DNA of 64,000 bases from Sulfurovum sp. TSL6 (GCF_019972115.1 NZ_BPFJ01000001.1:310001-374000); one strand, 5' to 3'. Shown: positions 1 through 8,773, counted from the first letter of the stretch. Notes: a model not told the origin generated them from the letters alone. Translations and numbers: made by a program.

Positions 1-160
1 TAATATCGGAGATATGGTTATCAGAGAGGGAAAGTGTTTCAAGCCAAGTGAGTGCAGCTAGCTCTGAAGGCACCTCTGTGAGTCCAAGACCACTGAGATC
101 CAGGTATGTGAGTTTCTTTTTTTTACATAAAGCTATTTTTTCTAAAGCCTGCTTGTGCAT
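1..160 (-). CDS. Leucine-rich repeat protein, N-terminal fragment (runs off left edge)
   Basis: The reverse strand encodes 53 codons that start at an ATG (158-160) preceded by an AGGAT-type ribosome site, with an in-frame stop upstream. From residue 17 the peptide shows the LxxLxLSxLxLTxVPxxLxxLxxLxxLxLSxN pattern of leucine-rich repeats, in which repeated leucines form a curved beta-sheet scaffold for protein binding. The basic run of four lysines at residues 13-16 precedes the first repeat. No signal peptide is visible, so a cytoplasmic LRR protein is likely. The rest of the gene lies outside the window, so length, partner domains and function cannot be judged. The pattern is clear but the fragment is short. 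Confidence 0.7.
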   Translation of the reverse strand, partial: MHKQALEKIALCKKKKLTYLDLSGLGLTEVPSELAALTWLETLSLSDNHISDI

Positions 161-365
161 AGTGTGATCCTGTTTTATTTACTGCAGAGATAATAGCATA
201 TTTTTTAAGAGGAGTGATAGTAAAACATAAGGAAGTGACGTCGATACCTTTTAGCCAAACTAAAGCGATCCCAAAGTAGTATGAAAATCAATACAACTTT
301 ACTTCTTTGATGGTGGTATGGAGAAAAGAAATTAAAACATTTATCGTAGCACTTAGAAGGAAATA

Positions 366-572
366 ATGATGATAGATATAAACAAACCATGCATAAAACA
401 ATGTTGTCTCAATGAAGATGATGTCTGTCTAGGGTGTTTTCGTACTTTTGACGATATGTGTCAATGGAACAAAGCAAATATAGAAGAAAAAACGCAGATG
501 CTCAAAGTAGCACAGAGAAGAAAAAAAGAACATATACTTAAGCATACATCCTTACAAAAACCTTGTCCTTAA
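366..572 (+). CDS. DUF1289 family small cysteine-rich protein
   Basis: A 68-residue protein with the DUF1289 signature: cysteines at 9, 13, 14, 21, 24 and 32 in a CLGCFRTFDDMCQW-type context. The family is small, cytoplasmic and uncharacterised; its cysteines suggest metal or Fe-S binding, which is an inference. The start is the first of two adjacent ATGs, with GAAGGAAA immediately upstream. The stop overlaps by a few bases the stop of the convergent esterase gene. The 205 bases between this gene and the LRR gene on the other strand hold only A/T-rich sequence; I see no further gene there. Confidence 0.8.
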   Translation: MMIDINKPCIKQCCLNEDDVCLGCFRTFDDMCQWNKANIEEKTQMLKVAQRRKKEHILKHTSLQKPCP

Positions 573-1201
573 AGTTTGTTTTTTATCCACTCTTTTATCA
601 TCATCAATTCATCTTCGGCAATAGTATGGTCTTTATCATAACTTTTAAATGTGATGTCAAACCTGCCATTTTGTAATATTTCAATTTGTGTTTTTGAGGT
701 ATTAAATGGGAGTATACCATCATAAGTCCCATGCGTACATAACCAGTTTGAAGTATTTACATTTGGGTTCATCTCTTGTAAAAGTATGTCGACATCGTAG
801 ATATACCCACTTACTGCGATGTACCCTGCAAGCACTTTTTCATATCTGGCCCCAAATTCAAAGGTGAGCAGGGCACCTTGAGAGAATCCGAACAAAAAGC
901 TTTCCTCGGCATTGAACTCCTCTTCAAAAAGGGCATCAAAGATCTCTGTTAGTAGTGCACGTGAATGTGTAATACCTTCTAACTGGTTGGGTGGCAGATC
1001 ATACCATGAGAATCCTCCATAGTAGTTATATGGAGCATCCAGTAAAAGGTAGTTCATGTCATCAATGTTGAGGTAGGATGGTAAGAAAGTAAATCCACGG
1101 GATGAATCTCCACGACCATGCAGAATGATCATAAGCTTTTTAGAGGCTATTTTTGAGGGGATAAAGATATTGTTGAGGGGCAAATTTTTATTTCTTGGCA
1201 T
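569..1201 (-). CDS. Serine esterase of the phospholipase/carboxylesterase family
   Basis: A 210-residue cytoplasmic alpha/beta hydrolase, the usual length for the YpfH / carboxylesterase family that cleaves small acyl esters. The nucleophile elbow is GFSQG with Ser107, the acid is probably Asp161 in HGTYDGILP, and the base is His192 in DKDHT. LHGRGD near residue 28 supplies the oxyanion-hole region. There is no signal peptide. It is divergent from yaeQ, sharing a 93-base intergenic region that contains a perfect palindrome, and it meets DUF1289 tail to tail. The substrate cannot be read from the sequence. Confidence 0.85.
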   Translation of the reverse strand: MPRNKNLPLNNIFIPSKIASKKLMIILHGRGDSSRGFTFLPSYLNIDDMNYLLLDAPYNYYGGFSWYDLPPNQLEGITHSRALLTEIFDALFEEEFNAEESFLFGFSQGALLTFEFGARYEKVLAGYIAVSGYIYDVDILLQEMNPNVNTSNWLCTHGTYDGILPFNTSKTQIEILQNGRFDITFKSYDKDHTIAEDELMMIKEWIKNKL

Positions 1202-1242
1202 TTCTTGGCTTCCTGCATTGAATTGTTGATTCTTATCATGGT

Positions 1243-1254
1243 GTAGTATACTAC
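1243..1254. promoter_or_regulatory. 12-bp perfect palindrome between divergent esterase and yaeQ genes
   Basis: GTAGTATACTAC is a perfect 12-base palindrome midway between two divergent start codons (1201 on minus, 1295 on plus), with TATA-rich sequence to its right. Position and symmetry suit a dimeric regulator site, but no cognate regulator is nearby and short palindromes arise by chance in AT-rich DNA. Confidence 0.3.
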
Positions 1255-1294
1255 GTTTATATTATCATATATGTTTTAAAAGACAAGGAGTTCT

Positions 1295-1825
1295 ATGGCA
1301 GCCAAAGCAACTATCTACAAAGCGTTACTGAACATTGCAAATATGGACAGCCATTATTACGCAGAGCATAATTTGACTATGGCAAAGCATCCATCAGAGA
1401 CTGACCTGCGTCTTATGGTCAGGTTGGTTGCATTTATACTGAATGCTAATGAAGCGCTGGAATTTTGTAAAGGGATATCACAAGAGGATGAACCTGATCT
1501 ATGGCAAAAATCTTTGGGTGGTGAGATAACACTATGGATAGACTTGGGGCAACCGGATGAAAAGCGTATTAAAAAGGCATGTGGGCGTTCTGAAAAAGTG
1601 ATTATCTATACCTACCAGGAAGGTATGGCTGCTTTATGGTGGAAACAGATCGAAATCTCACTGACACGTTTTTCCAATCTTCAAGTCATACATCTCGATA
1701 TAGAGGGTGATATAGAAGACCTTACAAAACGTGCCATGTCATTACAAGCCAATATATCGGACAATGAACTCACGTTAATGGATGATGCAAATAGTGTGGT
1801 CATTAGACAAAAGAATTGGATGTGA
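1295..1825 (+). CDS. yaeQ: YaeQ family protein
   Basis: A 176-residue protein matching the YaeQ family along its length (E. coli YaeQ is about 180 residues). The family has a PD-(D/E)XK nuclease-like fold; E. coli YaeQ was reported as able to compensate for loss of the transcription factor RfaH, but its biochemical role is unsettled. Family-type features include the N-terminal AAKATIYKALLNIANMD segment, the TDLRLMVRLVAF helix and a GEITLWIDLGQPDEKRIKKA core. The start has a strong AAGGAG site (ACAAGGAGTTCTATG). It is monocistronic, with ychJ 131 bases downstream on the same strand. Confidence 0.88.
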   Translation: MAAKATIYKALLNIANMDSHYYAEHNLTMAKHPSETDLRLMVRLVAFILNANEALEFCKGISQEDEPDLWQKSLGGEITLWIDLGQPDEKRIKKACGRSEKVIIYTYQEGMAALWWKQIEISLTRFSNLQVIHLDIEGDIEDLTKRAMSLQANISDNELTLMDDANSVVIRQKNWM

Positions 1826-1956
1826 TGACATTCTAGTATTAAGGTCAGAAAGTATTGTACATTTAATGTATATATTTATTTTATGGTATGATGCTGCCTC
1901 ATAGGATTGACCCTCACTGGTAATCAATACGTACACATAGAGGATTTAAGGTTAAG

Positions 1957-2424
1957 ATGAAGAAGTGTTATTGTAAAAGTGGATTGGATTTTTCAGCATG
2001 TTGTGAACCTATTTTAAGAGTGCAGAAGCCGGCATCGACGGCTCTTAGTCTTATGCGCTCACGCTACAGTGCCTACTGTTTGGGAGATGTAAACTATCTT
2101 CAGGCGACAACGCATGATCACACATGGAGTGATGAAGAACTCAAATTCATACAGGACTGGGCAGATAACAGTTTTTGGCAGCACTTGGAGATCATCGAGT
2201 CTAGTGATGACATCGTGGAGTTTAAAGCCTATTATATTTTCGATCATGTGCAACATCTACATCATGAAAGATCCACTTTTATCAAAATAAACGATATGTA
2301 CAAATATGTCGATGGTGAGATATATGAGGATAAAGTAAAATTTACAAACAACCAAAAATGTATATGTGGAAGCGGCGTGAAATATAAACGTTGTTGTTTG
2401 CCGAAATTGAAAAAACAGAAATAA
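1957..2424 (+). CDS. ychJ: YchJ family SEC-C motif protein (UPF0225)
   Basis: A 155-residue YchJ-type protein with two small zinc-binding cysteine clusters framing an alpha/beta domain of the NTF2-like type. The N-terminal cluster is C4-x-C6 with C15-C16, and the C-terminal SEC-C motif is C135-x-C137...C146-C147 in CICGSGVKYKRCC. SEC-C motifs resemble the zinc tail of SecA, but YchJ itself has no firm function. The middle SRYSAYCLGDVNYL segment is characteristic of the family. The gene ends 120 bases before the convergent alcohol dehydrogenase, with a terminator-like hairpin between them. Confidence 0.88.
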   Translation: MKKCYCKSGLDFSACCEPILRVQKPASTALSLMRSRYSAYCLGDVNYLQATTHDHTWSDEELKFIQDWADNSFWQHLEIIESSDDIVEFKAYYIFDHVQHLHHERSTFIKINDMYKYVDGEIYEDKVKFTNNQKCICGSGVKYKRCCLPKLKKQK

Positions 2425-2494
2425 TTCGATAGTTATTATTTATAATCTACTAGAAACACTTGAATCTTATAAACAAAGAATATCAACATACTGT

Positions 2495-2522
2495 AGAAGT
2501 CTGCTAAAATTAGTAGACTTCT
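2495..2522. terminator. Bidirectional terminator-like hairpin between ychJ and the alcohol dehydrogenase
   Basis: Arms at 2495-2505 and 2512-2522 pair over 11 bp with one G-U and a six-base loop AAAATT. It lies between two convergent genes, so it can end either transcript. No strong U-run follows on either side, so termination is inferred from position and stem strength. Confidence 0.5.
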
Positions 2523-2543
2523 GTAGGTAAATCAGATCACAAC

Positions 2544-3692
2544 CTACAATGCTTTTCCAAGAATCTCTTTTAACACTTCTTTGGTATATGTTTCAGCCAA
2601 CCCGAAAGCTTCCGCATGCTCGCAAGCATTCTCCACAATCGCATCAATATCACTTTCCTTTATAGAGAGTTGTGAAAGCCTGGTCGGTGTACCGACTTTG
2701 TTGAACCATGACTCCAATGCTTCGATTCCTTCCATCGCACCGGACAGTCCAAACAGTTTTTGTGCAAAACGTTCGAACTGTCCTTCGTTCTGTGAAACAT
2801 ACCATTTCATCCAGGCTGGCATGACGACCGAAAGACCTGCACCGTGTGGTACATTGAAGAGTGCAGAAAGGGTATGCTCGATCATATGGTTTGGGAAACT
2901 GTACCCTTCTACTCCCAGATAGGTTGTACCATTTAACGCCTGGGTCGCTGCCCATGCGAACTCCCCACGTGCGTCATAGTTATCTGGGTCCGCCAGCAGT
3001 GTTTCAGTGGTTTTCATGACCGTGGCAATGTTCGCTTCGATATAAGCAGCAATGATATCTGGATGTGAGGATGCAGTAAAATACCCTTCGATAGAGTGGG
3101 CGATAATGTCTGAAGCAGAATAGACCAGGTACTCCTTCGAGACCGACTTTTGAAGTTCAGGATTGACGACAGATACCTTTGGATAGAGGTGCGGTGAAGC
3201 GATAGAGAATTTCTGTTTCGTTTCTTCATTCGTCACCACGGCGAAAGTGTTCATTTCACTCCCCGTGGCTGCAAGGGTGATAATGTCAAATACCGGCAGT
3301 GCCTTTTGAATAACACTTTTTCCGATAAAGAAATCCCACACATCACCGTCATACAGACTGCCGGCCGCTATGGCTTTTGCACTGTCCAATACAGAACCCC
3401 CACCGACACTGAGTATGGCCTCAACACTGTGCTCTTTGGCCAGATCTACAGCCTCATAGACTTTTGATAGGACCGGGTTACTAACGATTCCTCCTAACTC
3501 AACAAATTCGATACCATTTGCTTCTAGGCTGGATATAACTATGTCGAATAGACCGTCTTTTTTGATACGGTCACTCCCGTATGTCAATAAGACTTTTTTG
3601 ATATTCTCTGCAGCGAGATACTCACCGATATTTTTTTCTTTGTCTCTTCCAAACTCTATTCTTGTTGGATTTTGATAAGTGAAATTGACCAT
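2544..3692 (-). CDS. Iron-containing alcohol dehydrogenase (BdhA/YqhD type)
   Basis: A 382-residue group III alcohol dehydrogenase that interconverts aldehydes and alcohols with NAD(P)H. The nucleotide-binding GGGS is at 97-100 and the divalent metal ligands are seen as Asp195, His199, His269 and His283 (SASDIIAHS, PNHMIEH, VPHGAG). The length and the NGxxYxGVEGYSFPNHMIEH region suit the butanol-dehydrogenase/YqhD branch rather than FucO. It reads GAGATC just ahead of the ATG on the minus strand. The 172-base upstream gap holds a perfect 16-bp inverted repeat. Cofactor and substrate are not decided by sequence; detoxification of reactive aldehydes or mixed-acid style reduction are both possible. 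Confidence 0.9.
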   Translation of the reverse strand: MVNFTYQNPTRIEFGRDKEKNIGEYLAAENIKKVLLTYGSDRIKKDGLFDIVISSLEANGIEFVELGGIVSNPVLSKVYEAVDLAKEHSVEAILSVGGGSVLDSAKAIAAGSLYDGDVWDFFIGKSVIQKALPVFDIITLAATGSEMNTFAVVTNEETKQKFSIASPHLYPKVSVVNPELQKSVSKEYLVYSASDIIAHSIEGYFTASSHPDIIAAYIEANIATVMKTTETLLADPDNYDARGEFAWAATQALNGTTYLGVEGYSFPNHMIEHTLSALFNVPHGAGLSVVMPAWMKWYVSQNEGQFERFAQKLFGLSGAMEGIEALESWFNKVGTPTRLSQLSIKESDIDAIVENACEHAEAFGLAETYTKEVLKEILGKAL

Positions 3693-3746
3693 TTATGATC
3701 TCCTTGTTATTCTATGAGTTATTATAGCTGATCATCCTCAAAACTC

Positions 3747-3786
3747 TGTAGAAGGATATAATTTGTAAAGATTATATCCTTCTACA
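3747..3786. promoter_or_regulatory. Perfect 16-bp inverted repeat upstream of the alcohol dehydrogenase
   Basis: TGTAGAAGGATATAAT (3747-3762) and its exact complement (3771-3786) are separated by eight bases. It sits between the stop of the exchanger gene (3865) and the start of the alcohol dehydrogenase (3692), both on minus. No U-run follows on the minus strand, so a plain intrinsic terminator is doubtful; an operator, attenuator or transcript-end stem are alternatives. The arms include a TATAAT sequence on plus and ATTATA on the other arm. Confidence 0.5.
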
Positions 3787-3864
3787 AAAACAGCATATTA
3801 TTTATGATACCATAGAGTAGGGTGTTTAACAAATTTAATGTAGTGTTTGAATCTCACGCTACTT

Positions 3865-4902
3865 TTATCCCAGTAGAGATAGGGTTACAAGTCCTCCTAA
3901 ATATAGAATGAGTAACACTACACTTTCAAAACCAATATTTCCTGGCCCGTGACGTTCGCGATATATGAGTCCCATAAGAAGTACACTGGTCATCAACATC
4001 GAGTTGGCAAGCCAGAACTGTTCAGCACTTGAAACATCGGCATAAATTGGGCCTTCGCGGTAGGCAATATCTGATGCGGCAATAAAAAGTGTGTCAAATG
4101 CATTGCCTCCGATAATGTCTCCTACGGCTAAATTCAGTGCACCCATACGTACGGCAGTAATAGCGACCACAAGTTCGGGAATAGATGTCGACACAGCTGT
4201 AAATATACCACCGACGATCCCATCAGATAAACCAGATTTCTCTCCAAGAGGTATGGCTAGCTGCGCAAGTGACCAACCTGCCAAAGCAACGACTGTTCCG
4301 TAGAGGGTAAAGCGTATCCAAAGTTTCCAAATATGATTACCATGGCGACGACTTTTGTCTTCGGCTTCAGATGAAGTATCTCTTGTTTTTTTGGGAAGCC
4401 ACATCGGGGTTTCGTGCGTACGAGCCAGAAGATGTACACCAAATATATATATAATGATCAAAACAAATGTAGCAGGATGCACGCCGAAGATACTGATCGT
4501 AGGGACTGATAGTGCTAATGCATGTATGGCCAATAATGTAAGAAGGAAGGAGGACATAAAAAGATTTTCAGCGGATGCAGCTGCATGTTCAAGATTAGCA
4601 CGTTTATAAGTGATATCGGCCAAAGCAAGAAATGCAGTTTGAGCCGCAATACCTCCTAATCCATTACTCACTGCCAGCTCTGCATATCCTGAAGCCGCAG
4701 CGGAGACGGAGGTAGTAATACCTGACAAAGATGTAGATGCACCAATAAACACTGCGCCCATAAGTGCTTCGCCTAATCCGGTACTTTGAGCGAGATCTCG
4801 GGCAGTTTTGGTCATCTTGATACCGAACCATCCGATAATTGCAGTCACAACAGTAAAGGCTGAAATTACCCATGCCAACGGCCAAGTGCCAAAATCTGTC
4901 AA
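3865..4902 (-). CDS. Na+/Ca2+-exchanger-type membrane protein with a degenerate first alpha repeat
   Basis: A 345-residue inner-membrane protein with about ten hydrophobic segments and the two inverted alpha repeats of the CaCA cation/Ca2+ exchanger superfamily, joined by a charged loop near residues 165-190. Repeat 2 is canonical (STSIPEL and GGNAFD). In repeat 1 the matching positions read STSLSG and GGIAAQ, so the acidic and asparagine residues known to bind Ca2+ in NCX structures are absent. That argues against ordinary Ca2+ exchange and for a changed ion choice or mechanism. The cupin gene lies 67 bases upstream on the same strand. Confidence 0.8.
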   Translation of the reverse strand: MTDFGTWPLAWVISAFTVVTAIIGWFGIKMTKTARDLAQSTGLGEALMGAVFIGASTSLSGITTSVSAAASGYAELAVSNGLGGIAAQTAFLALADITYKRANLEHAAASAENLFMSSFLLTLLAIHALALSVPTISIFGVHPATFVLIIIYIFGVHLLARTHETPMWLPKKTRDTSSEAEDKSRRHGNHIWKLWIRFTLYGTVVALAGWSLAQLAIPLGEKSGLSDGIVGGIFTAVSTSIPELVVAITAVRMGALNLAVGDIIGGNAFDTLFIAASDIAYREGPIYADVSSAEQFWLANSMLMTSVLLMGLIYRERHGPGNIGFESVVLLILYLGGLVTLSLLG

Positions 4903-4969
4903 CGTATCCTCCTAGGATAATAAACGATGGTCTCTTGAGGTACGAATATGGATCAGACCAGGAGATATA

Positions 4970-5422
4970 TTATTCAGTCTCTTTGATCACTTCAAAAGCA
5001 TCGATAGGTTCTTCAAAGGCGATGAAGAGTACACACGGTTCTTCACCTTTTTCACAATAGGCTATATGCGGACGTTTGGATGGACCATAGGCATACATAC
5101 CTTTTGTGAGTAGTTCACTCTCCTGGTTGTCATACGTCACAGTCATCTTTCCTGATACCAGTATCATCCGTTCTGCTGAAGTATGCCAGTGATGCGGGAT
5201 AGCATAATCAGCTGGAACTTTAAAGAAAACATCAAGATTCTCTTTGGCAGGATCACCATGAAGTACAGCTATCTTACATGCTTCACCGAGAAATGCAGGG
5301 CAGGGCCCCCATGCAAGGGATTTGTCGTGATGTGAAAAGCTGAGTGCCGGACTATCTGCAACTGTGTCACTCACAGACAGTGACGTTAAAACAAACAAAC
5401 TTAATAGAATTTTTTTTAACAT
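4970..5422 (-). CDS. Periplasmic cupin-domain protein
   Basis: A 150-residue protein with an N-terminal signal peptide (MLKKILLSLFVLTSLSVSD, cleavage near residue 22) and a single cupin barrel. The metal-binding motif is HHWHTSAERMILVSGKM, followed by the second motif around YGPSKRPHIAYCEKG. Such exported cupins resemble DUF4437/ChrR-like sensors, but no catalytic assignment is safe. Three cysteines in the mature part (in GPCPAF, EACKIA, and AYCEKGEEPC) could pair in the periplasm. It is followed on minus by the exchanger-type gene, 67 bases away, so the two may be co-transcribed. Confidence 0.75.
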   Translation of the reverse strand: MLKKILLSLFVLTSLSVSDTVADSPALSFSHHDKSLAWGPCPAFLGEACKIAVLHGDPAKENLDVFFKVPADYAIPHHWHTSAERMILVSGKMTVTYDNQESELLTKGMYAYGPSKRPHIAYCEKGEEPCVLFIAFEEPIDAFEVIKETE

Positions 5423-5497
5423 GACCTCTCTCTTTTATTTGGTATGATTTACAGTACTCAAGCTATGTGTAATGTATGTGTAAAAGTAAAATTGAAT

Positions 5498-6898
5498 TTA
5501 TAAAACTGAAGATTTTATCACCATCAATTTCTCTTTACTCATCTCTTCCATTGAATAAGGGATACCACCCAGTCCCAAACCAGAGGCTTTAGCGCCACCA
5601 AACGGCATCCAATCCACCCTGAATGCCGTATGGTCATTGACCATCACAGTCGTGCCGTTGAGACGCTTGACCGCCAGCAAGGCTGTATCGATATTTTTGG
5701 TAAATACGGCTGCCTGAAAAGAGTATTCAAGACTATTGGCTTCTTTAAAAGCATCTTCAATATCCCTATAGGGGTAAATACAGACAAGCGGACCAAAAAT
5801 TTCTGAAGTACTTACCTTGGCATCACGTGGTGGATCTAAAAGTACTGTGGCTTCAAAACAGCTTTCAGAAATACATTTACCGCCACAAAGTACTTTTGCC
5901 CCTCCTGAGATCGCCTCATTGACCCATGACTCTATCCGTTTGACTTCATGGTGTGAAATGAGAGGTCCCACCTCTGTTTTGGGATCCAGAGGGTCACCAA
6001 CGACCAGCTTTTTCGCTGCTTCTGCTAATTTCAAACCCACTTCATCACAAATATCTTCATGGACAAAGATACGTTGCACAGAGACACAGACTTGGCCTGC
6101 ATGATAAAATCCCCCTTTGGTCAAAGCAGGGATCAATGCTTCCATATCGGCATCGGCTTCAACGATAACTGGTGCGACACCTCCATGTTCAAGGCCCACA
6201 CGGGTACCTGGAGAGACTTTTGAGTTCAGGTACCATCCAACTGTACCTGAACCAATAAAGGTCAAATAGTCTATCTTGGGGCTTGTAGCGAGATACTGAG
6301 CTACTTCTCTGTGACAGACCACTACTTGACACCACGCTTTAGGTAATCCTGCTTCATATAAAATGTTGACAAAATTAATCGCGGACATAGGGGTAGACTC
6401 TGATGGCTTAATAATAACAGGCGAACCAACGGCTATAGCCGGAACGGTTTGATGTACTGCAAGATTTAAAGGGTGGTTAAATGCTGAAATTGCGGCAACC
6501 ACGCCTATAGGCTCTTTCATAGTATAGGCAATACGATTCACAGAACTCTTCGTATGACCCATAGCTATCTCTTTCCCCTCAAAAACACCCATATGTTCAA
6601 TAGCAAGTTTTACACCATTGATGGCTCGTTCCACTTCGACCTTTGAATCCATATAAGGTTTACCGCCCTCACTGGCTGCAATACGCGTGAGCTCTTCTAT
6701 ACGACTTTTCATGATAGCGACCGTTTTCTCTAAAATAGCGATACGTTCATATTTAGGCAACCACATCTCCTGGTTTTCATACACTTTACGGGCACGATCT
6801 AAAGCCAGGTCTATATCTGCCTCATCTGAAAGGGGTATCTCATCCAATACCTTTCCGTCAAACGGTGACTCTACTTTGATGCTCTTCATACTATCCAC
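5498..6898 (-). CDS. NAD(P)+-dependent aldehyde dehydrogenase
   Basis: A 466-residue member of the ALDH superfamily oxidising an aldehyde to an acid with NAD(P)+. Catalytic residues are visible: Cys271 (HAGQVC), the general base Glu237 (GLEHGG), Asn141 (AFNHP) and the cofactor lysine Lys164 (IIKPSE). The GLEHGG base motif replaces the commoner ELGG. It begins 35 bases after the acetolactate-synthase-like gene on the same strand, so the two are probably one operon; an aldehyde arising from the TPP enzyme reaction is a reasonable but untested substrate. The start MDSMKS could alternatively be the internal Met4. Confidence 0.88.
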   Translation of the reverse strand: MDSMKSIKVESPFDGKVLDEIPLSDEADIDLALDRARKVYENQEMWLPKYERIAILEKTVAIMKSRIEELTRIAASEGGKPYMDSKVEVERAINGVKLAIEHMGVFEGKEIAMGHTKSSVNRIAYTMKEPIGVVAAISAFNHPLNLAVHQTVPAIAVGSPVIIKPSESTPMSAINFVNILYEAGLPKAWCQVVVCHREVAQYLATSPKIDYLTFIGSGTVGWYLNSKVSPGTRVGLEHGGVAPVIVEADADMEALIPALTKGGFYHAGQVCVSVQRIFVHEDICDEVGLKLAEAAKKLVVGDPLDPKTEVGPLISHHEVKRIESWVNEAISGGAKVLCGGKCISESCFEATVLLDPPRDAKVSTSEIFGPLVCIYPYRDIEDAFKEANSLEYSFQAAVFTKNIDTALLAVKRLNGTTVMVNDHTAFRVDWMPFGGAKASGLGLGGIPYSMEEMSKEKLMVIKSSVL

Positions 6899-6933
6899 TC
6901 CTAAAATTATTTATCGGTTCTATGGTGTAAAAC

Positions 6934-8574
6934 TTATACCAAACACGTTTTATTTTTGAGTAACTCATTTAAAATGGCATGATTTAAACTATAGTCGACC
7001 GCCAGATCGATCAAATGTACACCTTTACGGTCGATCACATCATTTAAAATGGAACCAAATTCTTCACAGGAAGTCGGTCTATATCCCATAGCACCATATG
7101 CTTTGGCATACTGGACAAAGTCCGGATTTTTGTAATCCAATCCAAAATTCTCAAATCCCATACCTTCCTGTTTCCATTTGATCATACCATAGGCACTGTC
7201 ATTTAAAATGATGACTATAAGGTCCAGCTCCAGACGTACCGCCGTTTCTAACTCTTGGGAATTCATCATAAAACCACCATCCCCGCATACGGCTATCACT
7301 TTTTTATCGGGGTGAACGATCTTGGCAGCCATTGCAGAAGCCAGACCTGCACCCATAGTGGCCAATGCATTATCGAGTAACAGTGTATGAGGTAAATAAC
7401 ATTTATAGTTACGGGCGAACCATATTTTATAGATACCATTGTCTAAGGTTAAAATGCCATCTTTGGGTAAAACATCTCTAATATCCTTAAGTGCTCTTTG
7501 CGGTAGAATCGGAAATCTTTCATCTTTAAAATATTTCACAATATGTGATTGTGATTCCTCTTTAACGCGCATAAAGTAGGTAAAATCCCAGTGTGCCTGT
7601 TTTTGGGCCAGTTCGGTCAAAGAGACCAAATTTCGGGCAACATCACCGGTCACATCAAGCTGAGGGAAATAGGTGTCATCTACACTGGAAGGTGAAAAAT
7701 TGATATGTATGACTTTTGTTCCTCCCTGTTTCATTATAAATGGCGGTTTTTCGATGATGTCATGTCCAACATTGATGATCAGGTCAGCTCTGTCTATCGC
7801 ACAATGGAGATAATCGTTCTCAGAGAGTGCGGCTGTTCCAAGGTATAAAGGATGGAACTCGCTCACAACGCCTTTCCCCATTTGGGTCATAAAAAAGGGT
7901 ATACCGAGTTTATCTATAAACTCTTTCATAGCAGAGCCGATACACTTGCGATTTGCGCCAGCTCCAATGAGGACCAATGGCATTTTTGCTTCGTATAACA
8001 TCTTTAAGGCATTTTGCAGACTTTCATTTCTGGCAATCGGGTAATAGGTTTTACGCACAGGAAAGAGTTGTTCCTCCACATCTTCTTTTGCGATATCTTC
8101 AGGCAGTTCAATATGTACTGCACCGGGTCTCTCCTGTGAAGCCAATTTAAAACTCTGACGTACCATCGCTGCGATGTTGTTGCCATTGACAATTTGTTTG
8201 GAACATTTTGTAATGGGTTTCATCATGTGTACAACATCTATGATCTGAAAACGCCCTTGCTTGCTTTTCTTGATCGGTTTCTGACCTGTGATCATCAACA
8301 TAGGTATACCACCCAGGTTGGCATAGGCTGCAGGTGTAACAAGATTGGTTGCACCTGGTCCTAAGGTTGACATACATACACCGACTTTCCCCGTTAAGCG
8401 TCCATAGGTTGCAGCCATAAAACCTGCACCCTGTTCATGACGTGTCAAAATAAATTGTATACTGGAGTTTCGCAAGGAATTCAAGAGATCCAAATTCTCC
8501 TCTCCGGGGATACCAAATATATATTCAACACCCTCGTTTTCTAATGCTTTTATAAATAGATCCGATGCTTTCAT
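6934..8574 (-). CDS. TPP-dependent acetolactate-synthase-type enzyme
   Basis: A 546-residue thiamine-diphosphate enzyme of the acetohydroxyacid synthase large-subunit family. Visible are the catalytic Glu47 in RHEQGAGFMA, the central domain, and the TPP/Mg2+ motif starting GDGGFMMNS near residue 430. AHAS condenses two pyruvates to acetolactate with loss of CO2. No regulatory small subunit, ilvC or acetolactate decarboxylase is adjacent; instead an aldehyde dehydrogenase follows within 35 bases. A catabolic acetolactate synthase or a related pyruvate/2-oxoacid decarboxylating carboligase is therefore as likely as branched-chain biosynthesis. Confidence 0.82.
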   Translation of the reverse strand: MKASDLFIKALENEGVEYIFGIPGEENLDLLNSLRNSSIQFILTRHEQGAGFMAATYGRLTGKVGVCMSTLGPGATNLVTPAAYANLGGIPMLMITGQKPIKKSKQGRFQIIDVVHMMKPITKCSKQIVNGNNIAAMVRQSFKLASQERPGAVHIELPEDIAKEDVEEQLFPVRKTYYPIARNESLQNALKMLYEAKMPLVLIGAGANRKCIGSAMKEFIDKLGIPFFMTQMGKGVVSEFHPLYLGTAALSENDYLHCAIDRADLIINVGHDIIEKPPFIMKQGGTKVIHINFSPSSVDDTYFPQLDVTGDVARNLVSLTELAQKQAHWDFTYFMRVKEESQSHIVKYFKDERFPILPQRALKDIRDVLPKDGILTLDNGIYKIWFARNYKCYLPHTLLLDNALATMGAGLASAMAAKIVHPDKKVIAVCGDGGFMMNSQELETAVRLELDLIVIILNDSAYGMIKWKQEGMGFENFGLDYKNPDFVQYAKAYGAMGYRPTSCEEFGSILNDVIDRKGVHLIDLAVDYSLNHAILNELLKNKTCLV

Positions 8575-8773
8575 TGAGTATTGTCCTTGTCACTTTATTA
8601 AATTTTGTACTTAGATTAGTATAAAATGTATGTGTGTATTCAGTGTGGACTATAGTTTCTTCTGTACTTGTATAAATTTTAAAATAAAATCTCTTTTAGC
8701 ATGTTATAGGTGCATTTAACAAGGTTATGTATGCTATAAATAGTATTGATCTTATGAAAGAAAGCAAGGTATC

